A program made the position numbers and the translations under genes. The notes under the pieces are model-generated. The model saw only the letters and a list, made by a program, of their open reading frames with translations. It made no database searches and was not told the origin of the DNA. 64,000 nt of DNA, taken from positions 17,790,001 through 17,854,000 of the forward strand of contig NW_026623008.1 of NCBI RefSeq assembly GCF_023065955.2, given 5' to 3'. Below, one piece after another: positions 49,763 through 61,132 of this stretch (its first letter is position 1; each line of letters begins with the position of its first letter). This DNA is from Ursus arctos. Lineage: Eukaryota > Chordata > Mammalia > Carnivora > Ursidae.

Positions 49763-50099
49763 ACTTCGTGCTTTTTATGCGCCAGGCACTCTTCTGTGAA
49801 CGCATTTATTCCTCGCCACCTTGGAGGGAGGGACTATCAGTATCCCCATTTTTTTTTTTTTAACAGATGGGGCAGCTGAGGCAGAGAGTTAATGGGCTGG
49901 GGGATTTGAACCCAGGTCCTCCGGCTCCAGGTTCTTCTTCTGAACTCCTTCGACCCTGTTCCCTCTGCCCAGGAGTTGGGGTGCACAGTGTACCCACCCA
50001 TCCACGGGCATCCATTACTCATCTCCTGGGATGGGATTCTCCCATCTTCGGGGTGGGAGGAAGGGGTTGGCTGTGGGATGTGGGGAGCTGAGCAATGCG

Positions 50100-50680
50100 C
50101 CCAGCCCCTGGGGACAGACAGCCTGCCAACACCTGCCACTCGGCCAAGTCCAAAAATGGCTTGGGCAGAGCTCCCATCCTGCTGTTCTTCCGGAGCCTGG
50201 GAAGGGAACAGGAAAGGCTCAGAGGCCTGCCTTCAGTACTGACTCATGGGGAGGCGGGGGGGAGCGGCGGAGTCGGGAAGGGCTCAGCGTGTGTTAACTT
50301 TGTCTTCCTTCCTTGGACACCCACTGGAATAAGGCTGGGGCCCAGAGCCAGAGGCCTGAATCCACCCAACCCGGTCCTTCAAGGTGCTCGCAGACTTGGC
50401 AGGGGGAGGGATGCTACATCGAAACCCGGCCACACCATTCCTCTGGGAAGAGGAGGGTCTTTGTGTGGCCAGATAAACTGATGGCCACCTCGGGTGTGAA
50501 GGGCACTGCCCTCTCCCTGGCCACCGCCTACAGGAAGGCCTCGGGCAAGGAAACAAGGGAAGACTTGTGACCGTAAATGGGAGAAGAGGACAGGAGCAGC
50601 GAGATGGAGCCCGAAGAAAGGGGCAGCCCGCCCAGAGTCCCAGTGTTCCTGGGGTGGAAATGTTTGCTGGACTTCCAATT
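50100..50680. other. Repeat-free GC-rich block
   Basis: No repeat recognised. Contains an AP-1 consensus TGACTCA (50240-50246) and a GATA site in GGCCAGATAAACTGATGGCC (50467-50486). AT-rich low-complexity sequence follows (50680-50950). Confidence 0.45.
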
Positions 50681-51354
50681 TATTTTATTTTATCTTAAAA
50701 TTTTTAAATTAAAAAAAATTTTTTTAGATTTTTACATTCATTTGAATTCTTAAAATTCATCTCTCATTGTTCTTCCCTCTGGATCTCGTCTTTTATTTTC
50801 CTACCTTCATCAGGTTCGTCTGTGTTCTGGGAGATCATCTGAGGTCCATCTTCTGTATGCTGGACTTTTAAGATGAAGGATATTTAATAATCAAATTTCA
50901 ATTGTTTTTTTATTTTTTTATTTTTTTATTTTTTTTTTTTCAAATTTCAATTGTTTAGCCGTGGCTCCCCGCGCTGTCACCGCTAACCTTCCAGACCGAC
51001 CGCCTGCCACACCCTGGCTTCCCCACGGCTTGTGGGTGGTGGTGTTGAAGGACTGGAAGTGGGGGTGTGGACAGCACACAAGGGGCCCTCAACAGGTCTG
51101 GAGAGTGCCAATTCAGTGGATGCGGTCCTGGGAGGCCAACGAGATGGGCCGCCTGTAACCTGCACGTCTCCCGGGCTTCTCCCCAGGGGGGCACTGGGGC
51201 TTTGAATCCCCTGGTCATGACTGCAGCCTGCAGAGCTGGGGCGTCCAGGTCTGACACACTTACTGCTCGTGCAAACTTAGGTCCCGTCCTAGACGCTCTG
51301 GGCCTTGGTTTCATCTGTAAAATGAGAATAATAACATAAAGGTTCTAAGGTATA

Positions 51355-51520
51355 AGGACTTTATGTGGGTTATCCTATTTTAACCCTTGCTACAACCCTA
51401 TGGAGTAGGCACTATTTTCAGGTGAGGACACTGAGGCGGAGGAAGGGGAAGCAGCTGGCTGCCTTCCCACGATAGGTAGCAGAGCTGGGAAAACCCAGGA
51501 GGTCTCACTCCAGAAAATGT
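51355..51520 (-). repeat. MIR, minus orientation
   Basis: CCCTTGCTACAACCCTATGG, GAGTAGGCACTATTTTCAGG, TGAGGACACTGAGGCGGAGG. Plus-oriented MIR pieces lie on each side (51285-51345 and 51525-51640). Confidence 0.75.
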
Positions 51521-51679
51521 GCTATGAGCCAAGACACAGATCACATCTACTTATGAAGGTCGTTGTGCGTGTTAAATGAACTTACGCATGTAAAGCTCTT
51601 GGAACCGTGCCTGGAGCATAGAAAGGGCTCGAAAAGTTAAATGGGAGCTCTTGTGCTGTGGTCGGTGACGTGGACACCG

Positions 51680-52130
51680 ACTCGATAGGCTTAAACATTA
51701 AGGCAATTTATTATTTCACCAGCAGGAAGTCCTGAAGCATTCCTGGCCTCAGGATTGATTGATTCAGTGGTTTGATGATGGCATAAGAACCCACCAGCTT
51801 TCTGTGTCCTGCTCTGTGCATTGGATGCAGTCCAAGGTCAGCTACCCTCTTGGTGGCAAGATGGCTGCCAGCAACACCTAGACTGTCCAGCATCCTTACT
51901 CTTTCCCAGCAAGAGGAAGAGGCTATGCCCCTAAGCCAGACATCTAAGGCCTTCCCTTCAGTCTGACTGGGCAAGCTGTGTCTGTGGTCTTCCCTGGACC
52001 AATCATAGCACCAAAACAATGCCAGGAGCTGGTTGGCTTTGCCTTCTCTGTCTACGCGCTTGGAACTGATATGGGGGCAGGATTTCCCAGAATAAGGGGG
52101 CTGGCCAGAGGGTTCTGTTGGGAAGGGATA
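51680..52130 (+). mobile_element. Medium-reiterated repeat, second copy, family unassigned
   Basis: GCTTAAACATTAAGGCAATT, CAGCAGGAAGTCCTGAAGCA, GGTGGCAAGATGGCTGCCAG, TGGACCAATCATAGCACCAA. Resembles the element at 37733-38100 in type and order. Confidence 0.5.
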
Positions 52131-52149
52131 AAGGGGTCGTGGGTGCAAC

Positions 52150-53000
52150 TTTAAAGAACTAGTGACCCTTGTCAGCTGGAGGATCTGGGGAGGACCCCTG
52201 GGTTACACAAATAATTTGATGCAGTGTGTGAATCCAGTGTCCGGTGGTGCCGGATCCAAAGGAGGAAGAGGTTTATTTGGACTGAGGGTGGAGGTGTATT
52301 TGTAGGAAGATCCCTGGAGGCTTCGCCTCTGAATCCTGGACTATGAGAAAGATTTCCTCGGCCGGGAAAGCCTGAGAAGAGGGTCAGAGGGTAGAGCATG
52401 AGCAAAGATCTGTGTGCTTCTGGGAAGTTGGGGGCTTACGGGCAGAGCAGCCTGGGAGTGGGGGGTGTGGAGACATGTCCCTCAGAACACAGAAGCGGCT
52501 CCTCTCTCCCTCCCTGTCCAGCAAGAGCACCCGCCTAACAGCTAGCATTGCCGAGCTCTCGCCGTGTGCACGCACTTCTTGGGCATTCAAGACAACGAGA
52601 TACAGAAAGCTCAAGTCCCACAGCTGCCAAGGGACCCTCTGACCCCAACGCCAGGGCTTTCAACATGCCCGGTACCTTCCTCACCGGGTCCCCATCCCAG
52701 CAGGGTGAGGAGAGGGAGAAGCCCCATCGGGCCAGGGTGTCAATGCATGAGTCATTGCAGCTGGGGGTGACCGCTGCGGGGGGGGGGGGGGGAGGGCTGC
52801 ATCTGGCAGACAAAGGCGGGAAGCCACCTTTTGTCTCTGGTGGGCAGGCAGGTGGCCCCCCTCCTGAGGCCTGAGAGATGGGGAGAAGGTGGGGGACCTG
52901 ATGTGGAAAGGAGCTCTTGAGCCAGGAGAGCTTGCTTTCTAGGACTACTCCCCAAACCCCCCCTTTGCTCATTTGAAGTAATAACAACCCGCGTTATTTT
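52150..53000. other. Intergenic, unassigned
   Basis: Includes a G-run of at least 13 (52778-52792). No repeat family or gene recognised with confidence. Confidence 0.5.
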
Positions 53001-53500
53001 AAATACCCTGCCATTGAGAGGGGGCGGATGGAACACAGTGAAGAAGGCCGCGTGGCTTTTTACCATGCCGGTCAAGGTTATCTGTTTTTCTTATTAAAGC
53101 AGAAATCCTGGCTTGAAAATGTGACCAGCGGTTGCCCTTTGCCGCTCGGCCTTTGTTCTGCTTTTCTACATTTTGTGTTTTGTTTTTCCCCCCAAAATTC
53201 TCTACAATGAACGTATTTCACTTTGTAATGGACTCCCTGCCCCCACCAAAGAAGACCATGAAAATTCATTATTAAAATCCCTCCGTGGGATATGTCTACA
53301 TAAACTATGCCTGTATGCATAGAGTGTGCACAGAACGTCTTTGGAAGGCGACCTGGAGAAACAGTCAAGCACAGGGCTGGCGGGAGGGGAATGAGGCGGG
53401 GAGCCTCTGGACTGTAGTGTCCGTGGGACTGCTTGAGTTATTATTTATTCATCTTACTACATGTGTGCATAACTCTTCAAAAAAGTGTGTGGGTTTGTTT

Positions 53501-53622
53501 TTTTTTTTTAGATTTTCTTTTCTTTTCTTTTTTTAAGTAACCTCCACACCCAACATGGGGCTCGAACAACACACTGAGATCCAGAGTCACATGCTGTACC
53601 GACCGAGCCAGCCAGGGGCCCC
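53501..53622 (-). mobile_element. Short Can-SINE variant, minus orientation
   Basis: T-rich left end, AAGTAACCTCCACACCCAAC, GGGGCTCGAACAACACACTG, GAGCCAGCCAGGGGCCCC. Confidence 0.9.
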
Positions 53623-53989
53623 TCAGAGTTTCGTTTTGTTTTGTTTCACTTTTTGTCAAGCACATCAACCAGACCCAAGCCCCCAGTTTCCATCGGCTCC
53701 CTCAGTTGCCATCCGGGGACTCGGCTATGGGCTCCCCCCTCGTTCTCTGTTCTGGTTCTTTAAGAGACACCCCTTTGGAGAGACCCTGGGTCCAACTGGG
53801 GGTCTCCCGGCCAAGTGGCTGTTTGTACCAAAGTGGGCACCTGACCGCTCAGGGAGCAAAACCGTGGGGGTCTCCCTCTGCCTGGAGGCCCCCCACCGGG
53901 GCAGGCCGGGGCTCCTCGCTGGCTCCCTGCCGCCCCTCCACACCGAAGAGGAAGCCCTTGTTTCTTAGGACAGCCCAGGGTCCTCCCTG

Positions 53990-54230
53990 ACCGGCCCCAC
54001 CCTTCCGTCCAGCTTCATCCTCTCCACTCCCTCATCACCCACCAATGGCTGGGAAGCAGAAGAACCTTCCTTCTCTCACCTCAGGCCCACGCACAAGCTG
54101 TTCCCTGTGCCGGGACAGTCCCCCGACTCATTATGCAAATCTGATCTTAAATGGGCCCTCCTCCAAGAAGCCTTCCCTGACCAGTCCTGTCAGGGGCCCT
54201 CCGCAGGGCTCCCACAACACCCTGGGATTC
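53990..54230 (+). mobile_element. LINE L2 fragment
   Basis: CACAAGCTGTTCCCTGTGCC, CCTCCAAGAAGCCTTCCCTG, ACCAGTCCTGTCAGGGGCCC. Followed by a plus MIR piece (54235-54390, TCGGTTTTCTCGTTTGTAAA). Confidence 0.6.
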
Positions 54231-54554
54231 CCTAGTTTGGGCTAATGACCTAACTGCACCGATCCTCGGTTTTCTCGTTTGTAAAACAGTGCTTAGCTCA
54301 GAGTTGGAAAAGATGGCATGACCTAATACAGATAAAATGCTCAAAATAGTGCCTGGTACCCGGTCAACACTCGATAACTCTTGGCTGTTATCACATGATA
54401 TTTAGAACTGCCTGTTGATCGGTGTCCCCCGCCGGACGTCTTGCACACCGTGGTTGGGTCATGTCATCCCGATGTTCACGCAGGGCCTGGCACGTATTAA
54501 AAAATTATCAAAAAATTCTTGTTAAAGAAATAACACGATCCATTCACACCCATA

Positions 54555-55090
54555 ACGATTTCTCGAGCGTTTGCAAAGCTCTGTGTCGTACTCTCTACGT
54601 GATTTCATTTAATCCTTGTGATGAGGGTGTGAGTTAGATCCTTGTAGTTAGATCCTTGAATTGTACCCATTCCACAGACGGGTAAACTTTCTATCCTGCT
54701 CACCCGTTTTATTGTTTCATCACAGCACACCCGCTCCTGACGCATTGCGGATTTGGCTGTCTGTTAGTGATAGAGTCTGTCTCTCCAGCAACATAGAAAT
54801 TCTGTGAGAACTCGGGTTCTGTTTTGGAGGTGGTCCTGAGGCCCAGCACAGGGTCCGACACATAGCACATGCTCAGCTTATATCTGTGCTACACATCCTT
54901 GCTTCTGGAAAGCCTGTTGACTCTCTTCCACCCCAGACTAAGTCGGATGCCCCCGACATAATTTCCACAGCACGTGCAAATTATGAGTACTTCCCCTCAG
55001 CCAGCAGGTATCAGCCTTCTTTGATATTCCTTCTAAATCTGGGGCTTTCTTGGCCGGCCAGCAAACTCTGGGAGGACGGGGCCTGTGGTT
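54555..55090. repeat. Mixed MIR and L2 remnants
   Basis: Reversed MIR at 54555-54690 (GATTTCATTTAATCCTTGTG). L2-type 3' end at 54720-54880 (GGCCCAGCACAGGGTCCGAC, ACATAGCACATGCTCAGC). Unclear L2-like sequence to 55090. Confidence 0.55.
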
Positions 55091-55099
55091 GATAGTAGG

Positions 55100-55330
55100 A
55101 AGAACAGGGAACATTTGTTGAGCATTTGGCATCGGTCAGCTCTTCACCGGATGTATCCCATTCACCAGTTTCAAGGAGCCTATGGGTAGGGTCTTGTCCC
55201 TCCTTATGGAGGGGGGAAACTGAGGCTTATGGAGGTGAAGAGACTTGCCACCGGTCATCGGCTAGTCACTTGCTAACGGCACCTGACCCAGGCAGTCTCT
55301 ATTTAACACTGGGGTCCTTAACCACTACAC
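55100..55330 (-). repeat. MIR, minus orientation, near full length
   Basis: ACATTTGTTGAGCATTTGGC, GGGAAACTGAGGCTTATGGA, GGTGAAGAGACTTGCCACCG, GGGTCCTTAACCACTACACA. Confidence 0.78.
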
Positions 55331-55875
55331 ACATTGCCTCTTTGGGAAAGACGATAGTCATCTGGACCATAGACTGAGCGGGGAACACTCCCGAAGGCCT
55401 TGACGAGCAGGAAATAGAAAAGGTGGGTTCTGGTCCCACTGATTCCCAGCCCCACTGGAGACCGTGGGAGGTGGGGGTGCTAGACAGAAGGCCCCGCAGC
55501 GGAGGAATCGTGCGGGAGGAACCAGGCAGACTTTCCCACTTGCCTTTCATGACATTGATATTTTGAAGCACACAGACCAGTTGTTTTATAGAATGCTGCT
55601 GGATTTGGGTGTGTCTGATGTCTCCTCAGGACTAGGTTCAGGTTGTACGTTCTCAGCCGGAATATTTATACAACTGATGCTGTGGGCATCACGTCCAGGA
55701 GCCCTGACGTCCGTCTGCCTGGACAGGGTCATGTTCATTCCGATCACCAGTGAAGAGGTGGTCTGGGTTCTCCACTGTGTAAGTCACAGTTTCCCTCCTT
55801 GCAAGGGATAAACAATCTGTAGGGACACTTTAAGGTCACATACGTATCCTGTTCTTGCTCACTCTTGTAGTGTTT

Positions 55876-56071
55876 ATTTTTTAAAAAGATTTTATTTATT
55901 TATTCAGAGAGAGAGAGCACAAGTTGGGGGAGAGGCAGAGAGAGAGAATCGGGAGCAGACTCCTCACTGAGCAAGGAGCCCACCATGGGGCTCGATCCCA
56001 CGAACCTGAGATCCTGACCTGAGCTGACATCAAGAGTCGAATACTTAACCGACTGTGCCACCCAGGCGCCC
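55876..56071 (-). mobile_element. Can-SINE, minus orientation
   Basis: AAGATTTTATTTATTTATTC, GGAGCCCACCATGGGGCTCG, GTGCCACCCAGGCGCCC. Confidence 0.93.
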
Positions 56072-56079
56072 TTCTTATG

Positions 56080-57190
56080 GAGCTTATTTCTGACCAGCAG
56101 GAAGAGGTGCCCAGCCTCCTTCCCCCTTTCCTCTTCCTTGTCATCCTCCCCTGTCGAGGGACGGGGGCAGGGCCTTGCTTAGCATGACTAGATCAGCATT
56201 TTGTGGGGCCTGGACATGCTCACCCCCTGGGGGGCCCAGCCAGGTGAATCCAGGGCCTCTGGTCCTGCCCTGCCTTGGCAGGGTGTATCCAGCCGCTGAG
56301 AAGAACGGCAGGGGAAGAAAGGACTCCTTCGGGAGCCTTGCCTGAAAACAAGGAGGTGAACCCAGTGAGGGAAGAAAAGAGTGTTGGGCTCATCCCTCAG
56401 GACCCTGGCCATGTCTGTGAACAGCTCAGACGAGGCTGCGGTCCTTATGTCAGGGACCGTCCCCTGGGGCATACACAAAGACTGGGCGGTCCTGGTCTAA
56501 ACAGGGGCGTTGCATTAGTTCTGTGGGCCTCCAGGTATCACCGAGCCAACAAGTGAGGGAGGTGGACCCCCAGGGCACGGGATGCAGCTGGGAAAACATC
56601 AGCTCGAGGCTTTTCCTTTTCCCCTGTTTGCAGGGTCTCCTCTGGCTGCTGACGTTCAGCACAGCTCAGAGCTGGGGAACTCATTTATTCTTTTGAAGCG
56701 TGAAGGACACTTCTCAGCTTTGAAAAAAATACTGTTGCCTGCTTGAATTTCAAATAGTTTAACGCCCCCTCTGCTACCTAGCTGTGATCTAAAGGACTGA
56801 TTGTTCAGGCCTCCAAGTACCAAATAAATGAACTATGAATGCCCAAGGATGGAGAAGAAATGTGCTTATTCAAATCAAACCTTAGGGCTGGAGACGATTG
56901 TCCATTTTCGCTCTTACGTAGCAAGGAAACAGCTGGGAAGTAGACTACCCAGCCCCGGGGTTCTCCTGGGGCAACAGCTTGCCTGTCTCTGCACCTTTAG
57001 GCAGAAGGAAACCAGCAGCTCTTCTGAGTCAGGGCCACTGGCTCTGGGTGGGACCCTCTATGGCCATTTGTCTATGTTGGAAGACTGTATGCATAGTGTC
57101 AGATCAAAGGTCACAGGGCAGAGCAGGCATGTAGCGGAACACTGCTGGCCACAGGGTACTGCCCACAGGATGGCTGCGGGTGATGGGAGA
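56080..57190. other. Intergenic, mostly unassigned GC-rich sequence
   Basis: No clear repeat in 56080-56690. 56690-57190 has short low-similarity stretches only. A 152-codon frame (56828-57286) overlaps the MIR downstream and is not considered real. Confidence 0.5.
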
Positions 57191-57194
57191 GGGG

Positions 57195-57358
57195 CAGAGC
57201 AGTGTGGCACAGTGTGCCCTCTGGGTCAGAATAGCCTTGGGTTCAAATCCCAGCTCTGCTGCTCATTTACCGGCTATTGGACTTAGGCAAGTGACTTAAT
57301 CTCTCTAAGCCTCAGTGTGTTCTCTGCAAAATGGGGAGCAATAATAAAACTCAACTCA
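57195..57358 (+). repeat. MIR, plus orientation, split by two Can-SINEs
   Basis: CTTGGGTTCAAATCCCAGCT, CTGCTGCTCATTTACCGGCT, GACTTAATCTCTCTAAGCCT, GCAAAATGGGGAGCAATAAT. The tail resumes after the SINEs (about 57695-57800). Confidence 0.82.
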
Positions 57359-57470
57359 GGGGTGCCCGGCTTGCTCAGTCGGTAGAGCATGTGACTCTCG
57401 ACCTCAGGGTTGTGAGTTCAAGCCCCACACCGGGTATAGAGATTGCTTAGAAATACCATCTTTAAAAAAA
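57359..57470 (+). mobile_element. Short Can-SINE variant inserted in the MIR
   Basis: GGGGTGCCCGGCTTGCTCAG, GTTCAAGCCCCACACCGGG, TAGAGATTGCTTAGAAATAC. Outer flanks ACTCAACTCAGG and ACTCAAGTCAGG are its imperfect target duplication. Confidence 0.92.
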
Positions 57471-57479
57471 ATAATACTC

Positions 57480-57685
57480 GTGGAGCCTGGGTGGCTCAGT
57501 CATTAAGCGTCTGCCTTCAGCTCAGGGCTTGATCCTGGAGTCCTGAGATCGAGCCCCACATCAGGCTCCTCCACTGGGAGCCTGCTTCTTCCTCTCCCAC
57601 TCCCCCTGCTTGTGTTCCCTCTCTCGCTGGCTGTCTCTCTCTGTCAAATAAATAAATAAAATCTTTAAAAATAAAAATAATAATA
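57480..57685 (+). mobile_element. Can-SINE inserted in the tail of the short one
   Basis: GTGGAGCCTGGGTGGCTCAG, GGGCTTGATCCTGGAGTCCT, CTCTGTCAAATAAATAAATA, AATAAT tail. Target duplication ATAATACTC at 57471-57479 and 57686-57694. Confidence 0.95.
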
Positions 57686-58489
57686 ATAATACTCAAGTCA
57701 GGTTGTAGATATTATAGGTATTACAGGAGGTTGTAGGTATTAAATGAAATTGTATTCACAATCCACTCAATCAGGCAGATATTAAGTGTCCTGTAAACCT
57801 CTAAAAATAGTGTAAGATGTAATAATAATAATGGTGCTAATGACGATGATGATGACTATTATTCCTGAGCCTCCAGGCTGCTGTTAGGGTTGACGAGGAA
57901 GCTGGAGCCGGGGTGAAGTAGGCGTGGGGTGTGGGCTAAGGGAGTAGCTGGCGGCACCGAGCTGAGGTACAGAAGGCCATCACCCTGGTGGCCAGCCCCT
58001 GTCAGCAGACCTATTCGCGACAGCCCTCAACCTCACTTTTAATGCCTGTGTATTATTCCATTATATGGATGAACGATGTCTTATTTAAGCAAACAATCAC
58101 TTTTGACAGTTGCAGAATATTTCCACAATTAGATGGATCACATTTTAACAGGGAAGCAAAGGGGTGTATTAGAGTCAGAACAGGCTTTGAAGATAGAGAT
58201 CACCAACCATTTAATCAACATTAATTTCAGCCTTGACTCCAGGCCAGGCCCTGTGCTTTGTGCCAGGGTAAAAAGGGCAGACACGGACTTGCTCTCACAG
58301 TGCTCATGGGCCACAGGGGAGACAGGCATATCATTGGACCTGAGTTTAAACCCCTGGCTATGTGGGCTTAAGCAAGTCATGTGTCTTCCCTGAGTCATAC
58401 TTTCCCCATATTGAAAGCTCAATGTACAGTGTTACAAGCACAGTATTCAGCCAACAAATACTACTTTTTCCTTCTAATGATTAATGGTG

Positions 58490-58530
58490 TATATATATAT
58501 ATATATTTGTGTGTGTGTGTGTGTGTGTGG
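58490..58530. repeat. (TA)n(GT)n dinucleotide repeat
   Basis: About 9 TA units followed by about 11 GT units; a natural length polymorphism candidate. Confidence 0.95.
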
Positions 58531-58754
58531 TTACCGTAACCAAGGATATCTTCATAAATGTTGTTTTTTTGTTGTTGTTGCTGCTGTGTTTTGTTTTGTG
58601 CGTGAGTTATTTATCATCCTGGGATGATTTCTGTTACCCAGCTAAATAAGCTTTTCTAAGCCCTCTGCTACTTTTCAGTGTTCACTAGGCAGAGGAGTGG
58701 ATAAGAGCCACTGAACTGTCAGCAAACAGGTCACCAAACTGGCTGGCGCTTTGA

Positions 58755-59140
58755 TTTCTCAGCTGCCTCTTTACCGTTTCTCCAACACGCTGAGGAAATC
58801 CCTGCCTCAGTGCCTTGGTACTTGCTGTTCTCTCCGCCCAGAGCGCTGTTTGCCTGGATATTGTCCCACTTCCTTCAGGTCTTTACTCAAATGTCACTTT
58901 ATCAGAGAGGCTGTTCCTACTCCCTGCCCCCAGCACCCGTCCCCATCCCCTGACTCTGTTTTGTTCCCCACAGTAGCTCTTGTTACCTCTGCACATAGGG
59001 GAATTGTGCTGGGAATTGGTTTATTGTCTGTCTCCCCAAATAAAATGTAATCTTCGTGAAAGCCAAGTTGCTGTCTGACCTGAGCCTGGAACAGTGCCTG
59101 ACACACAGTAGGCCCGCAGTAAAAAGGTATGGCACGAGTG
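58755..59140 (+). mobile_element. LINE L2 3' part
   Basis: GCCCAGAGCGCTGTTTGCCT, TCCTTCAGGTCTTTACTCAA, ATGTCACTTTATCAGAGAGG, TTTATTGTCTGTCTCCCCAA, GCCTGGAACAGTGCCTGACA. One of the best preserved L2 copies here. Confidence 0.88.
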
Positions 59141-59580
59141 ACTAAAGAGATCAAACGAGACTCTTCACAATACTTAGTGTTTGCTAGTGCCTGGAAACGG
59201 TAAAAAACTTGCTCAAACGGAAGGGAGAGTCATAATAATTGGAAACTTAATACAGGACCTTATTTGGGTGGTAAGCCATTGAAGATCTTGGCTGGGGCGT
59301 GTGCAAGGGGGGACTGGGGTGAGGGAGGAAATATTTCCTCCCTGCCAAGCTGCAGCAAGAGGCTAATGGCCTCCACAGGGATCCAATCCAATTAAGGCCC
59401 TGGCTCCGAGTCAACTCGGGTTCCCTTCCTGGCCGCTGCGGCTTCCAAGGGACAAAATGAAACCTGTAACTTTCCCAAGACGAGACAGTCTCCAGGCGAG
59501 CAGGGCAGGAAGGGGCTGCGGGTAGGGTTTCTGCTCCCAGGGAAGCAGATGTGCATTGCACCCAAACGGTTTTAATACAG

Positions 59581-59616
59581 TGTGTGAGAGAGAGAGTGAG
59601 AGAGAGAGAGAAAGAG
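59581..59616. repeat. (GA)n-rich purine repeat
   Basis: GTGTGAGAGAGAGAGTGAGA and further GA units. Confidence 0.9.
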
Positions 59617-59929
59617 CCGGAATCAGAGGCTGGGTCACCACCCTCAAGTCCAGTCCTTGAAGGGAGGGAGCTGGATGCAGTCAGTGGAAAAGAGCTGAAA
59701 GCAAGGAGACCTGGGTTCTCCTGCTCCCACCTCACTGTGTGGCCAAATGGGAAACCAAGCTGGTGACAGCATGCGCCCTGCTCGAGGTCACATAGCTCCC
59801 TCCTGCAGAAGTGGAAAGGCACCTGTGCACAGCTTTAGTCTTAATTGCGCTCAAAATGCTCTTTCAACTTTCTTTCCTTCTTTTCCTTTTTCTTTCTTTC
59901 TTTCTTTTGTTCGTACATTCGTTCGTTTG

Positions 59930-60139
59930 TTCTTTTTTTTTTTTTTAAAGATTTTATTTATTTATTTGACAGAGATAGAGACAGCCAGCGAGAGAGGGAA
60001 CACAAGCAGGGGGAGTGGGAGAGGAAGAAGCAGGCTCATAGTGGAGGAGGGAGCCCGATGCCGGGCTGGATCCTAGGACCCTGGGATCACGCCCTGAGCT
60101 AAAGGCAGACGCTTAAGGACTGAGCAACCCAGGCACCCC
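59930..60139 (-). mobile_element. Can-SINE, minus orientation, young variant
   Basis: AAAGATTTTATTTATTTATT, GACAGCCAGCGAGAGAGGGA, GAGGAAGAAGCAGGCTCATA, GAGCAACCCAGGCACCCC. Confidence 0.94.
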
Positions 60140-60141
60140 CA

Positions 60142-60143
60142 TT

Positions 60144-60196
<53 letters not shown>

Positions 60197-60249
60197 TTTC
60201 TTTCTCCCCCCCTTCCTCCTTCCCTCTCTCCTTTTCTTTCTTTTTTCCC

Positions 60250-60288
<39 letters not shown>
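60142..60288. repeat. (CTTT)n microsatellite block between two Can-SINEs
   Basis: About 13 perfect CTTT units, a C/T-rich interruption (60195-60250), then about 10 more. Read on the minus strand this is the (AAAG)n tail of the SINE that follows. Confidence 0.93.
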
Positions 60289-60438
60289 GTAAAGATTTTA
60301 TTTATTTATTGGCGAGAGAGAGAGAGAGAGAGAGAGAGCGCGCACAAGCGAGGTGAGGGGCAGAGGAAGAAGCAGACTCCAGGATCACGACCTGAGCTGA
60401 AGGCAGACACTTAACCAACTGAGCCACCCAGGCGCCCC
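60289..60438 (-). mobile_element. Can-SINE, minus orientation, internally deleted
   Basis: AAAGATTTTATTTATTTATT, a GA run (60314-60338), then a jump to CTCCAGGATCACGACCTGAG and GAGCCACCCAGGCGCCCC. About 40 bases of the middle are missing. Confidence 0.92.
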
Positions 60439-60838
60439 TGTTTATTTCTTTTTAAAACCAATTTTTGAATAAGTAATACATACCCAAGGACAGACTTTTT
60501 CAGTTAGAAAACAAAACAGCGTATAGTAAACAAGGGCGCCCCTGTCCCCTGTGAGCCAGTTCTCCTCTCAGGGAGGTAATTGTTACTGCTAGTAATTTCT
60601 TGTGTGTCCTTCCAGAGAAAAAATGCATAGGTGATGAAAGATGAATTACAGGTTATGAAAAGATGATTCACAGGTGTGCACGCGTGATATGCAGGCATGC
60701 AAAGATGATACATGGGTATTGCATTAAATTTTGGATTAATATAGAAAGACCTAATATCATAATGATTTTGAGTCCTCTTATCCAAGACTAGATTATGCCT
60801 CTCGATCTGTCCAAGCATTTTCAAAGTTTTTCATGAAT

Positions 60839-60843
60839 ACACA

Positions 60844-60880
<37 letters not shown>
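60839..60880. repeat. (AC)n dinucleotide repeat
   Basis: About 20 AC units with one AT interruption. Confidence 0.95.
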
Positions 60881-60882
<2 letters not shown>

Positions 60883-60924
60883 TCTCTCACACATGTATGT
60901 TTCTCAAAAGCGTCACCATTTTTT

Positions 60925-61118
60925 CTTTTTTTAAGATTTTATTTATTTATTCGACAGAGAGAGACAGCCAGCGAGAGAGGGAACACAAGCAGGGGGAGTG
61001 GGAGAGGAAGAAGCAGGCTCACAGCGGAAGAGCCTGATGTGGGACTCGATCCCATGACGCCAGGATCACGCCCTGAGCCGAAGGCAGACGCTTAACTGCT
61101 GTGCCATCCAGGCGCCCC
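60925..61118 (-). mobile_element. Can-SINE, minus orientation, first of two at the same target
   Basis: GACAGCCAGCGAGAGAGGGA, CGGAAGAGCCTGATGTGGGA, CCATCCAGGCGCCCC. Flanked by CGTCACCATTTTTT at 60911-60924 and 61118-61131. Confidence 0.95.
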
Positions 61119-61132
61119 GTCACCATTTTTTT

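Noticed and set aside
59247..59822. 191-codon open frame on the minus strand
   Set aside because: Includes the purine repeat at 59581 (a run of Ser-Leu) and no domain.
60142..60880. Regular repeats as a possible CRISPR array
   Set aside because: They are CTTT and AC microsatellites and SINE copies in a mammalian genome; no repeat-spacer pattern.
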